A stretch of 64,000 bases of DNA from Micromonospora chokoriensis (lineage in GTDB: Bacteria; Actinomycetota; Actinomycetes; Mycobacteriales; Micromonosporaceae): positions 121,902-185,901 of the forward strand of contig NZ_JOAN01000013.1 in NCBI RefSeq assembly GCF_000718555.1. Direction: 5' to 3'. Position 1 is the stretch's first letter. Every line of letters begins with the position of its first letter. A program made the translations under genes and the position numbers. Positions 10,676-18,366 of this stretch are shown piece by piece. A model generated the notes under the pieces. That model was given only the letters and a program-made list of their open reading frames with translations, did not search any database and was not told the origin of the DNA.

Positions 10676-11854
10676 TTACCCCGCCAACCGCCAGCGCCCA
10701 TTACGGGCGACAAGCGTGGTGAGCGCCTGCGGCATCAGGCCGCTGTGGTTGTCCGGCGTCATCCGGATCGGGCCGGAGAGGCCGTCCATCTGGGACGTCT
10801 CTAGCACGTCCCGAAGGCCGTTGCGGTTCACCTTCCCGACCTCGCCACCGGCGCGCAGTTCCGCGTCGGCGATCAGCTGGATGGCATCGGCGGCGAAGGA
10901 CGAGGACCCGTTGTAGCCACCGAAGCGTGCCGTGTAGTCCTGGAACCACTGCCGCCGCGCCGCCTTGGCCGGCGTGGTCGCGATCACGTCGTCGATCACC
11001 ATGGTCTGCGTGAAGATCAGCGTGGCCTTCTCGGTCGCCTTGGCCGCTGCGCCGAGGAAGAGGTCACCGGCCGCCCCCGCGTCGAAGTAGAGCGATCCAC
11101 GGAAGGTGGTCTGCTGGGCGCTGGTGGCGGCCAGCGTCGCCTGCTCCGGAGAGGTCCAGAAGACCAGCGCGTCGGGCTTGCCCGACGCGAGCTGCTGGAC
11201 CTGCTGGCTGACGTCGGTGTCGGTGGTCTTGGCCCGCTGCTCGCGGAGCGTGATTCTGGCCTTGTCCAGCTCGCTCTTGAGTGCGGTCGCGCCCTCCCGA
11301 CCGTAGTCGTCGTCACTGACCAGCATCCCCACCTTGCGGATGTTGTTACGACGCAGTTCGGTGGTCAGTGCGGCGGCGCTGTCCTGGGCGTTGGGGCCCA
11401 GCTTGAACATGTAGCGCCGAGCGGCGACTGGGCTGGCGATCGCACCGGAAGCGGCCAGCGCAATAGTGGGAATCTGCTTCTCGTTGATGGTCCCGACTGC
11501 GCCGACGGCACATTCGTTGCAGCCGCCCATGATGATGGCACTGACCCGTGAATCGCTGCTGAAGTCGACGATGTTGCGAAGTGACTCGGCTGAGTCGGAA
11601 CGGTTGTCCTTCACCTTCAGCTCGACCTTCCGGCCGTTGAGCGCCCCAGAGGCGTTCAACTGATCGCGCTTGAGTTCGAGGGCTCGCTGGTATGTCCGGC
11701 CAACCGGGGCCGCAGCGCCGGACAGTTCGAGGTCAACGGCGATCACGATCGGACTTGTGTCCTGCTCCGCTCCACCAAACTGGCAGCCGGTGAGCGTGGT
11801 GGCCACTACGGCCGATGCGAGCGCCGCGATGGTCGCGGAGCGGATGGGGCTCAA
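10676..11854 (-). CDS. ABC-type substrate-binding lipoprotein (branched-chain amino acid / Peripla_BP_6 family)
   Basis: A 392-residue type I periplasmic-binding-fold lipoprotein. The signal ends in TTLTGC (lipid cysteine at 24). The mature protein has the LivJ-like opening IVIAVDLELSGAAAPVGRTYQRALELKRDQLN, the VSAIIMGG segment and the VGMLVSDDDYGREGA hinge. No permease or ATPase is adjacent. It is an orphan binding protein divergent from the conservon and could act as a sensor partner or use a transporter encoded elsewhere. The start is TTG at 11854, supported by GGAGG 7 nt upstream and by the position of the signal peptide. Confidence 0.85.
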   Translation of the reverse strand: MSPIRSATIAALASAVVATTLTGCQFGGAEQDTSPIVIAVDLELSGAAAPVGRTYQRALELKRDQLNASGALNGRKVELKVKDNRSDSAESLRNIVDFSSDSRVSAIIMGGCNECAVGAVGTINEKQIPTIALAASGAIASPVAARRYMFKLGPNAQDSAAALTTELRRNNIRKVGMLVSDDDYGREGATALKSELDKARITLREQRAKTTDTDVSQQVQQLASGKPDALVFWTSPEQATLAATSAQQTTFRGSLYFDAGAAGDLFLGAAAKATEKATLIFTQTMVIDDVIATTPAKAARRQWFQDYTARFGGYNGSSSFAADAIQLIADAELRAGGEVGKVNRNGLRDVLETSQMDGLSGPIRMTPDNHSGLMPQALTTLVARNGRWRLAG

Positions 11855-12300
11855 CTCAGTCCTCCAGGTGCGGGCGCGGGCGCTGCCCGGTCACCGCCGC
11901 TAATCCGTCCTCAGTGGAGGACGGGATCTCCTCTGACGTACGGTGTGTGCGCGAAGCCTGCAAAACCTTGCCAATGGCCGGCGCTGTGGTCAAGCGCGGA
12001 CCCCGGCTGCATTTTCGGGACGGCCATCCCACATGCTGGGGTAACGCAATGTTTGCAAAAGCTCACTTTGCATACACGCGTCACCACTCTGGAGTCACAT
12101 GCCCTGTTCAGGGGCCTGCGGAAATGAAGGTATCAGTTGCCCGGATCACGGGATGCGCTCCCTCCGACCGTTTCCTACCTCACTGCGGCTTCCCAAACAG
12201 GATCTTCTCTGATGAAATCGCGGCCGTGCCGCGCGTGGTCCCCTCCGCTTACGGCATGGCTCGGGGGTTCAAGCGGGGAAGAAACGACGGAGGCGATGTC
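11855..12300. promoter_or_regulatory. 446-bp divergent intergenic region upstream of the conservon
   Basis: No gene is supported here; the reading frame that crosses it lacks typical third-position GC. It is clearly more AT-rich than its surroundings, as expected of a promoter region. An imperfect inverted repeat, TTTGCAAAA (12052-12060) with TTTGCAT (12067-12073), is a possible operator. The conservon kinase start is preceded by GGAGG at about 12290. Confidence 0.4.
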
Positions 12301-15300
12301 GTGAGCACCGGACCGACGACTCTGCCCGCGCTCGGCGATGGCGGTCGGCGTACTCGCCGACGGTTGCCGAGGCTGCGGGACGCCCGGATCCGGTCCAAAC
12401 TGGCGCTGATCCTGGTTGTCCCGGTGGCGGCGGTGATCGCGCTGGCCACGGTCCGCCTGATCTCCGTCGGCGAGGGTGCCTTCGACGCCACCCGGGCCCG
12501 GTCACTGACGGCTCTCTCCATCGACGTCAGCGCCCTGACGCAGGACCTCCAGGCCGAACGGATGGCCGCGGCCGCGTTCCTGGCCAACCCGCAGCAGACG
12601 GCCGACGCGTACAACCTGCGAGTCCGCAAGACGCAGCAGCAGGTGGACGCGTACCGCGCCGAGCGGGGCGAAATCGGTGAGGTGCCGGCGGCCCTGCGGG
12701 ACCGGCTGAAGGCCATCGACGACCACCTGGCCACCCTGGACAGCACCCGGCAAGAGGTGCTGGACCGCCGGCAGATGGCGGTCGCCGAGGCGGTGCTCCG
12801 CTACGGAGTCATCATCACCGACATGGTCTCCTACGGTGACGGCCTGGCCCAGCTCCCCGGTGACGAGAGCCTGGCGGACAGCCGCCGGGCGGTCGCCTCC
12901 TTCGCCCGCGCCAAGGCCGCCGTCGCCGAGGAAGAGGCGGTGGCCTTCACCGCGCTCACGGCCGGTCAGCTCGACTCGGAGCAGTTCTCCTCCTTCGTGG
13001 CAACGTTGACCAGCCAGCAGGAGGCACTGGTCTCCTTCTCCCTGGCAGCCGACCCGGTGCAGCGTTCCCTGGTCGACAGCACCGTCTCCGGTGACGCGGT
13101 CGGCCTGTCCGACCGGGTGGCCACCGACATCACCCGCTCGGTCGGGCAGCGTGCCCTGGTCTCCGCGCAGGACGCCACCGCTGCCATCGGCGCCGTGAAC
13201 GACCTGATGCGCTGGGCCGAGATCCAACTGCAGGACCGACTGCTCCAGCAGGCCGACGAGGCGCGCTCGGACGTCATCCGGCAGGCCGTGGTCGAGTCGA
13301 CCCTGGTGCTGCTGACTCTGCTCATCGCCGTCTCGCTCGCCGTCGTGCTGGCCCGCTCGCTCAACCACTCGCTGCGCCGGCTGCGTGAGGGCGCCCTCTC
13401 GGTGGCCAACCACGACCTGCCCGACGCGGTGCAGCGGCTGCAGAACATGGGCAGCGTGGGTGACGGCGGGGTGGACGAGATCGTCCGGCAGGTCCGGGAT
13501 CCCATCCAGCTCAACACCCGCGACGAGGTCGGGCAGGTGGCGCTGGCCTTCAACGTCGTACACCGGGAGGCGGTCCGGGTCGCCGCCGAGCAGGCGGCAC
13601 TGCGTACCAGCGTCTCCGCGATGTTCCTCAACCTGGCCCGCCGTAGTCAGACCCTGGTCGACCGGATGATCGGCGAGCTGGACGCGATCGAGCGCGGCGA
13701 GGAGGACCCGAAGCGGCTCGCGCAGCTCTTCGAGCTGGACCACCTGGCCACTCGAATGCGCCGCAACGACGAGAACCTGCTGGTCCTGGCCGGGGCCGAC
13801 TCCGCCGCACCGCGTCACGACAACGCGTTGGTGGTAGATATCCTGCGCGCCGCCCAGTCTGAGGTGGAGCTGTACAACCGCATCGAGTTCGGGACGGTGG
13901 ACACCGACATCTCGGTGGCCGCGCACGCGGTCAACGACGTGGTCCGCCTCGTCGCCGAACTCCTCGACAACGCCACCCGGTTCTCGCCGCCGAACACCAC
14001 CGTGGTCGCCGACGGTCGCCGGATCCGCGACTACGTCCTGATCCAGATCGAGGACCGTGGGCTCGGCCTCACCGACGATCAGCTCGACTCGCTCAACCGC
14101 CGGCTGGCCGCCGCGCCGAGCGTCGACGTCGCCGCGTTCCGCCTGATGGGTCTGGCCGTGGTGAGTCGGCTCGCCTCCCGCTACGGCATCCGGGTGGAGC
14201 TGCGCCGCAACGTCGAGGGCGGCACCGTCGCCCAGGTGACGCTGCCCGCCGCCACCGTGGTGCTGCCCAGCAACCGGGGCCGCGAGCAGGTGCTCACCCG
14301 GCCGCGTCAGCCGATGGCCGTGGAGCAGACGCCGCTCACCCCGATCGGTCACGCCGAGCAGTTCTCCGGTGCCGCCACGTCGGCCGCGACGCTGCCCGAC
14401 CAGTGGCGGACCAGCGCTCCGGCCCCCGCCCAGTGGCAGTCGCCGCTGGACTCGCGGGACACCACTCCGGCCGTACAGGCGGGTGGCTACACCAGCCCGC
14501 GCTCGACCATGCCACCCGTACCCGCGCCGGCTGCCCCGGCACCCGCCGCCCCGCTTCCGCCGGCCCGCCCGGCCTACAGCAACGGCGCGGGCGCCTCGAT
14601 GGGCAGCCCGACGGTGGCCTACCCGACCATCGACCCGCTGCCTCGGCGTGGCTCCACCGCGGATGCCGCGGATGGGCACGGCGTCCAGGGCCTTCCGGTC
14701 GGGCCGGTCGCCGGGCCTGGCGCGGTGGCACCGCCGGCACCGCCGGCTCCGCAGTCGCTGCCCGCCGCACCGGTCAGCACCCGACCCGATTTCCCCGCCG
14801 AGGCTCCGATCTTCCGGGAGATGGAGGCGGTCTGGTTCCGGTCGCACGGCAACGACGCCACCGCGATCTTCACCCGGCCCAACTTCGACGAGCCGCCGGC
14901 GCCCGCCACCGCCGCTCCGGCCGACGCCGGCCCGCGCGCGGGCAACGGGAGCCTGCCGAGTGCCGCGTCCGTGCCGGCCGCGGCACCGGCTCGACCGAAA
15001 CTGCCGACCCGCACCCCGGGCAACTCCAACACCGACACCACGACCACCGATGGGTTCAACGCGCGGCCATCGGCTCCGCCGTCGTACACCCCGCCCCCGG
15101 CTGCCCGGACGGCCCCGGCCCCGGCCCCGGCCGCGCCGGCCGTGGACCCCGATGCCTGGCGGACGGCGGCGGACGAGGGCTGGTCCCGAGCCAGTCGGGC
15201 CGCCGAGCCAGCTCCCGCCGGCACCACGCGATCCGGGTTGCCCAAGCGGACGCCGCAGGCACAGCTCGTGCCGGGTGGGATCGAACCGAAGAGCGGCCGC

Positions 15301-15423
15301 GACCGCAGCCGGCGGACCCCTGATGAAGTACGTGGTCTGCTGTCGGCCTACCACCGTGGTGTGCAGCGCGGTCGGTCGGCCGGAACGGACCTGAACAGCA
15401 CCTCGACCAAGGAGAGCCGATGA
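12301..15423 (+). CDS. cvnA: Conservon sensor histidine kinase with NIT domain and Pro-rich tail
   Basis: CvnA is the membrane sensor of the actinobacterial conservon, thought to control the downstream GTPase. The 1040 residues comprise a first membrane segment (LALILVVPVAAVIALATV, about 33-50) and an extracellular nitrate/nitrite-sensing type region up to about residue 325. A second segment (TLVLLTLLIAVSLAVVLA) and HAMP follow, then a dimerisation helix with LDHLATRMRRN. The HATPase domain contains LVAELLDNATRFSPPNTTV near residue 550. From about residue 670 the protein is Pro/Ala-rich and probably disordered, ending in TPDEVRGLLSAYHRGVQRGR. The GTG at 12301 with GGAGG is preferred; GTG start and 4-bp ATGA overlap with cvnB fit the cluster. 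No response regulator is adjacent. Confidence 0.88.
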   Translation: MSTGPTTLPALGDGGRRTRRRLPRLRDARIRSKLALILVVPVAAVIALATVRLISVGEGAFDATRARSLTALSIDVSALTQDLQAERMAAAAFLANPQQTADAYNLRVRKTQQQVDAYRAERGEIGEVPAALRDRLKAIDDHLATLDSTRQEVLDRRQMAVAEAVLRYGVIITDMVSYGDGLAQLPGDESLADSRRAVASFARAKAAVAEEEAVAFTALTAGQLDSEQFSSFVATLTSQQEALVSFSLAADPVQRSLVDSTVSGDAVGLSDRVATDITRSVGQRALVSAQDATAAIGAVNDLMRWAEIQLQDRLLQQADEARSDVIRQAVVESTLVLLTLLIAVSLAVVLARSLNHSLRRLREGALSVANHDLPDAVQRLQNMGSVGDGGVDEIVRQVRDPIQLNTRDEVGQVALAFNVVHREAVRVAAEQAALRTSVSAMFLNLARRSQTLVDRMIGELDAIERGEEDPKRLAQLFELDHLATRMRRNDENLLVLAGADSAAPRHDNALVVDILRAAQSEVELYNRIEFGTVDTDISVAAHAVNDVVRLVAELLDNATRFSPPNTTVVADGRRIRDYVLIQIEDRGLGLTDDQLDSLNRRLAAAPSVDVAAFRLMGLAVVSRLASRYGIRVELRRNVEGGTVAQVTLPAATVVLPSNRGREQVLTRPRQPMAVEQTPLTPIGHAEQFSGAATSAATLPDQWRTSAPAPAQWQSPLDSRDTTPAVQAGGYTSPRSTMPPVPAPAAPAPAAPLPPARPAYSNGAGASMGSPTVAYPTIDPLPRRGSTADAADGHGVQGLPVGPVAGPGAVAPPAPPAPQSLPAAPVSTRPDFPAEAPIFREMEAVWFRSHGNDATAIFTRPNFDEPPAPATAAPADAGPRAGNGSLPSAASVPAAAPARPKLPTRTPGNSNTDTTTTDGFNARPSAPPSYTPPPAARTAPAPAPAAPAVDPDAWRTAADEGWSRASRAAEPAPAGTTRSGLPKRTPQAQLVPGGIEPKSGRDRSRRTPDEVRGLLSAYHRGVQRGRSAGTDLNSTSTKESR

Positions 15424-15827
15424 ACAGGCCAGCTGCCATGCAGGACATGGGTTGGCTGCTCACCAACTTCGCCGACAGCGTGGCAGGCATCGCCCACGTG
15501 GTGGCGGTGTCCGCCGACGGGCTGCTGCTCGCGTCCTCCCGGGATCTGCCGGGGGACCGGGCGGACCAGCTCGCTGCGATCACCTCCGGCGTGGTGAGCC
15601 TGACCGAGGGCGCGGCCCGGATGTTCAGCGCGGGCGGGGTGTTGCAGACAGTCATCGAGATGGACAGCGGGTACCTCTTCCTGATGTCGATCAGCGACGG
15701 CTCTTCGATGGCCGTGCTGGCCGCGCGCAGCTGCGACGTGGGCCAGGTGGGCTACGAGATGGCCCTGCTGGTCGAGCGGGTGGGTGCCGCGCTGGTGCCG
15801 CTGCCACGCGACGCGGTGCGTTCTTAG
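15420..15827 (+). CDS. cvnB: Conservon roadblock/LC7-domain protein
   Basis: A 135-residue roadblock/LC7 protein, with the family-typical MGWLLTNFADSVAGIAHVVAVSADGLLLASS start, followed by LAAITSGVVSLTEGAARMF and the VLAARSCDVGQVGYEMALLVERVG end. In conservons this protein is thought to bind the GTPase CvnD, as roadblock proteins do with Mgl-type GTPases. It overlaps cvnA by 4 bp, so translation is coupled. Confidence 0.92.
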   Translation: MNRPAAMQDMGWLLTNFADSVAGIAHVVAVSADGLLLASSRDLPGDRADQLAAITSGVVSLTEGAARMFSAGGVLQTVIEMDSGYLFLMSISDGSSMAVLAARSCDVGQVGYEMALLVERVGAALVPLPRDAVRS

Positions 15828-15916
15828 CACGGCAAGCCGGCGCTCGTTCCGAGCGCCGGACCAGGGACAAGAGACGGCGCAGTCCGGCTCGACGAGGGAT
15901 GAGGAGGTGATCGGGG

Positions 15917-16282
15917 ATGGACCAACGACGCGCTGACCCGCGCGGCGCGCTGGTGCGTCCGTACGCGGTCACCCGTGGGCGTACCGAGCCCCGGCAGGAC
16001 ATCGCCCTCGAAGCCGTCCTCACCGCCTCACCCACCCAGGTCGCCGAGTCCCGTTTCGCTGGGCATGACAAGCACCGCATCGCCACGGTCTGTGAGGGCC
16101 GAGCACAATCGCTGGCGGAGATCGCCGCATACACCCGGATGCCGCTAGGCGTCGCCCGGGTGTTGGTCGCCGACATGGTGGCCGAGAGCCTGCTGACGTT
16201 ACACACTGCTGCTCCCGCCGAGGGGTTCGAGGAGCGGATGGAACTGCTTGGAAGGGTGCTAAGTGGACTTCGCAGGCTATGA
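15917..16282 (+). CDS. cvnC: Conservon DUF742 protein
   Basis: A 121-residue DUF742 protein with the opening LVRPYAVTRGRTEPRQDIALEAVL and a helix-turn-helix-like C-terminal half (RAQSLAEIAAYTRMPLGVARVLVADMVAESLL). Its role in conservons is not settled; the latter segment resembles a winged helix, so DNA or protein binding is possible. It lies about 90 bp after cvnB with GGAGGTG before its ATG, and overlaps cvnD by 20 bp. Confidence 0.9.
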   Translation: MDQRRADPRGALVRPYAVTRGRTEPRQDIALEAVLTASPTQVAESRFAGHDKHRIATVCEGRAQSLAEIAAYTRMPLGVARVLVADMVAESLLTLHTAAPAEGFEERMELLGRVLSGLRRL

Positions 16283-16886
16283 CCCCGCAGGGGGGCGGCC
16301 GGGCCGGGGAATCGTCTCCGCGAAGATCGTCGTCGCGGGCGGCTTCGGCGTCGGTAAGACGACACTGGTCGGGGCGATCTCCGAGATCACACCGCTGACC
16401 ACCGAGGCGTTGATGACCGCGGCGGGTGTCGGCATCGACGATCCGTCCAAGGTGCCGGGCAAGGAGACCACCACGGTCGCCATGGACTTCGGCCGTATCA
16501 CGATGGCCCAGGACCTGATCCTGTACCTCTTCGGTACGCCCGGTCAGACCCGGTTCTGGTTCATGTGGGACGAGATCATCCGGGGGGCGGTGGGCGCCGC
16601 CGTGCTGGTGGACACCCGCCGGATCACCGACGCGTTCGCCCCGCTGGACTACTTCGAGAACCGCAAACTGCCGTACGTGGTGGCGCTGAACCGGTTCGAC
16701 GGCGCCCCCCAGTACGAGCTGGATGAGGTGCGCGAGGCGCTGGCCATCTCGCCGCAGGTGCCGTTGGTGATGACCGACGCCCGGCACCGGGACTCGGTCA
16801 AGCAGGTGCTGGTGACGGTGGTCGAGCACGCCATGCTCCGGCTCCAGTCCGAGCACGGGCGGGGCTTCCCCACGCCGGTCGGCTGA
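16263..16886 (+). CDS. cvnD: Conservon small GTPase (ATP/GTP-binding protein)
   Basis: A 207-residue Ras-like GTPase of the CvnD type. The P-loop is GGFGVGKTT (about residues 26-34), the G3 region is FGTPGQTRFWFMWDEI, and the base-specificity motif is NRFD. It probably cycles under control of CvnA and CvnB. The GTG start lies inside the end of cvnC and gives the usual short N-terminus (DFAGYDP). No P450 (cvnE) gene follows. The cluster ends at the hairpin at 16892. Confidence 0.93.
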   Translation: MDFAGYDPAGGRPGRGIVSAKIVVAGGFGVGKTTLVGAISEITPLTTEALMTAAGVGIDDPSKVPGKETTTVAMDFGRITMAQDLILYLFGTPGQTRFWFMWDEIIRGAVGAAVLVDTRRITDAFAPLDYFENRKLPYVVALNRFDGAPQYELDEVREALAISPQVPLVMTDARHRDSVKQVLVTVVEHAMLRLQSEHGRGFPTPVG

Positions 16887-16891
16887 ACCGT

Positions 16892-16929
16892 CGCGTCACG
16901 GCCGGCCCACGACGGCCGGCCGTGACGCG
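16892..16929. terminator. Two-way terminator between cvnD and the nitrate operon
   Basis: A perfect 16-bp stem (16892-16907 with 16914-16929, CGCGTCACGGCCGGCC) and a 6-nt loop lie between the convergent stops of cvnD (16886) and the regulator gene (16931). It can stop transcription from both sides. Confidence 0.8.
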
Positions 16930-16930
16930 T

Positions 16931-18019
16931 TCAGTCGACCTGGAGGCGGTAGCCGCGCTTCACCACGGTCTGCACCACTCGGGGCGCGCGCAGGCCGGCC
17001 CGTAGGCGGGCGACGGCCATCTCCACGGCGTGTTCGTCCGCGCCCCGGGGCAACGTCCGCAGCAACGCTGTGCGGGACAGCACCCGACCGGGGGACTGGG
17101 CCAGCGCCCGCAGCACCGCCATCGGCGCGGGCGCGAGCGGCCGCAACTCACCGTCGATCACCGCGGCGTGCCCGCGCAACGTGAGCAGATGCCCGCCTGC
17201 CTTGAACGTCACGGTCCGACGGGGCAACTCGTCGACGATGGTCCGCACCAGCGCACCCAACCGGGCTCGTCCCGGCGCGCTCACCGGCACCCCGTGCCGC
17301 AGCAGCGGCTCGGCGGTCACCGCGCCGACGCAGCTGGCCAGCACGTCGCCGCGCAACGCGGACAACACCGCCTCGGTACGGTCCCCGGCCGCCCGCAGCA
17401 ACGCCTCGGCCGCCGGCGCCGAGGTGAACGTCACCGCGTCCACCAACCGGCCGGCGATCAGGTCGATCAACCGGTGCAGCGGGGCCGGGTCGGTCGGCGG
17501 CGCCCAGCGGTAGACCGGCACCTCGATGACCGTTGCGCCCGCCGCTTCCAGCGCGAGCGTGCACTCGGGCTGCCGCTCGCCGTGCAGCTGCATGGCGATC
17601 ACCTGCCCGGCCACGCCACGTCGGCGCAGATGGTCGACGACCTCGTCGCAGCTCTCCGAGGCGGGCGACCACTGGTCGTGCAACCCGGCCGCCCGGATCG
17701 CGCCGCGCGCCTTCGGCCCGCGTGCCACCACGTACGAGCTGGCCAGCACGGAGCGCAGCGGCTCGGCCAGCCCCCAGCCCTCGGCCGCCTCCAGCCAGCC
17801 GCGCATGCCGATGCCCGTGTTGGCCATCAGGATGTCCGGCGGTTGGTCGAGGCAGGCGCGGGTCGCCTCGCGTAGCTCGGTGTCGTCGGACAACGGCACG
17901 ATCCGCAACGCCGGGGCGAGCACCACCCGGGCGCCCCGTCGTTCGAGCAGCGCCGCCAACTCGTCGCGCCGCCGGTCGGCGGTCACCCCGATGGTGAAGC
18001 CCGCCAGTTCTTCGCGCAT
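16931..18019 (-). CDS. nnaR: HemD-like/winged-helix regulator of nitrate assimilation (NnaR type)
   Basis: The 362-residue protein joins an uroporphyrinogen-III synthase-like domain (about 1-250; LAGFTIGVTADRRRDELAALLERRGARVV, ILMANTGIGMRGWLEAAE, TFTSAPAAEALL) to an OmpR-type winged helix (about 265-360; LTLRGHAAVIDGELRPLAPAPMAVLRAL to VKRGYRLQVD). This architecture matches NnaR, described in Streptomyces and mycobacteria as a nitrate/nitrite assimilation regulator acting with GlnR. The position at the end of the nas-nir operon supports that. Siroheme production may be an alternative or extra role. ATG at 18019 with AGGAGG; its start overlaps the nirD stop (TGATG). Confidence 0.85.
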   Translation of the reverse strand: MREELAGFTIGVTADRRRDELAALLERRGARVVLAPALRIVPLSDDTELREATRACLDQPPDILMANTGIGMRGWLEAAEGWGLAEPLRSVLASSYVVARGPKARGAIRAAGLHDQWSPASESCDEVVDHLRRRGVAGQVIAMQLHGERQPECTLALEAAGATVIEVPVYRWAPPTDPAPLHRLIDLIAGRLVDAVTFTSAPAAEALLRAAGDRTEAVLSALRGDVLASCVGAVTAEPLLRHGVPVSAPGRARLGALVRTIVDELPRRTVTFKAGGHLLTLRGHAAVIDGELRPLAPAPMAVLRALAQSPGRVLSRTALLRTLPRGADEHAVEMAVARLRAGLRAPRVVQTVVKRGYRLQVD

Positions 18020-18366
18020 CAACCCTCCTGTCGCAGCCGCACCTCGACCAGCCCGTTTCGGCAACGCGCCTCGTGCCGGGCCACGGCCACCCCGGGCAGG
18101 TCGAGGCAGTGCCCGCTGCGCAGGTCGTACACCTGCTTGTGCAGCGGTGAGGCGACCGTGGGCGCTCCGCTACGGCTGCCGACGATGCCCCGGGAAAGCA
18201 CGTACGCCCCGGAGACCGGGTCGCGGTTGTCGATCGCGAACAGCCCGTCGGCAGTCCGGAAGAGGGCGACCTGTACCCCGTCGACGAGTGCGGCGACGCC
18301 CCGGTCCGGTTCCAACCGGTGCAGTGCACAGACGGCGGTCCAGTCGAGTGTGCTGGTCTGGTTCAT
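18019..18366 (-). CDS. nirD: Assimilatory nitrite reductase small subunit
   Basis: NirD is the small, Rieske-fold partner of NirB, which reduces nitrite to ammonium with NAD(P)H. The 115-residue protein has FAIDNRDPVSGAYVLSRGIVG and the SPLHKQVYDLRSGHCL region. The cysteine/histidine pairs that bind a cluster in true Rieske proteins are absent, as usual for NirD. It overlaps nirB by 4 bp and abuts the regulator gene. Confidence 0.93.
   Translation of the reverse strand: MNQTSTLDWTAVCALHRLEPDRGVAALVDGVQVALFRTADGLFAIDNRDPVSGAYVLSRGIVGSRSGAPTVASPLHKQVYDLRSGHCLDLPGVAVARHEARCRNGLVEVRLRQEG

Noticed and set aside
12502..15354. Long minus-strand open frame of about 950 codons across the conservon kinase gene
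   Set aside because: It is a GC-driven shadow of the kinase frame: it is rich in Arg/Gly/Ala/His, has no domain, and the plus-strand gene is certain.
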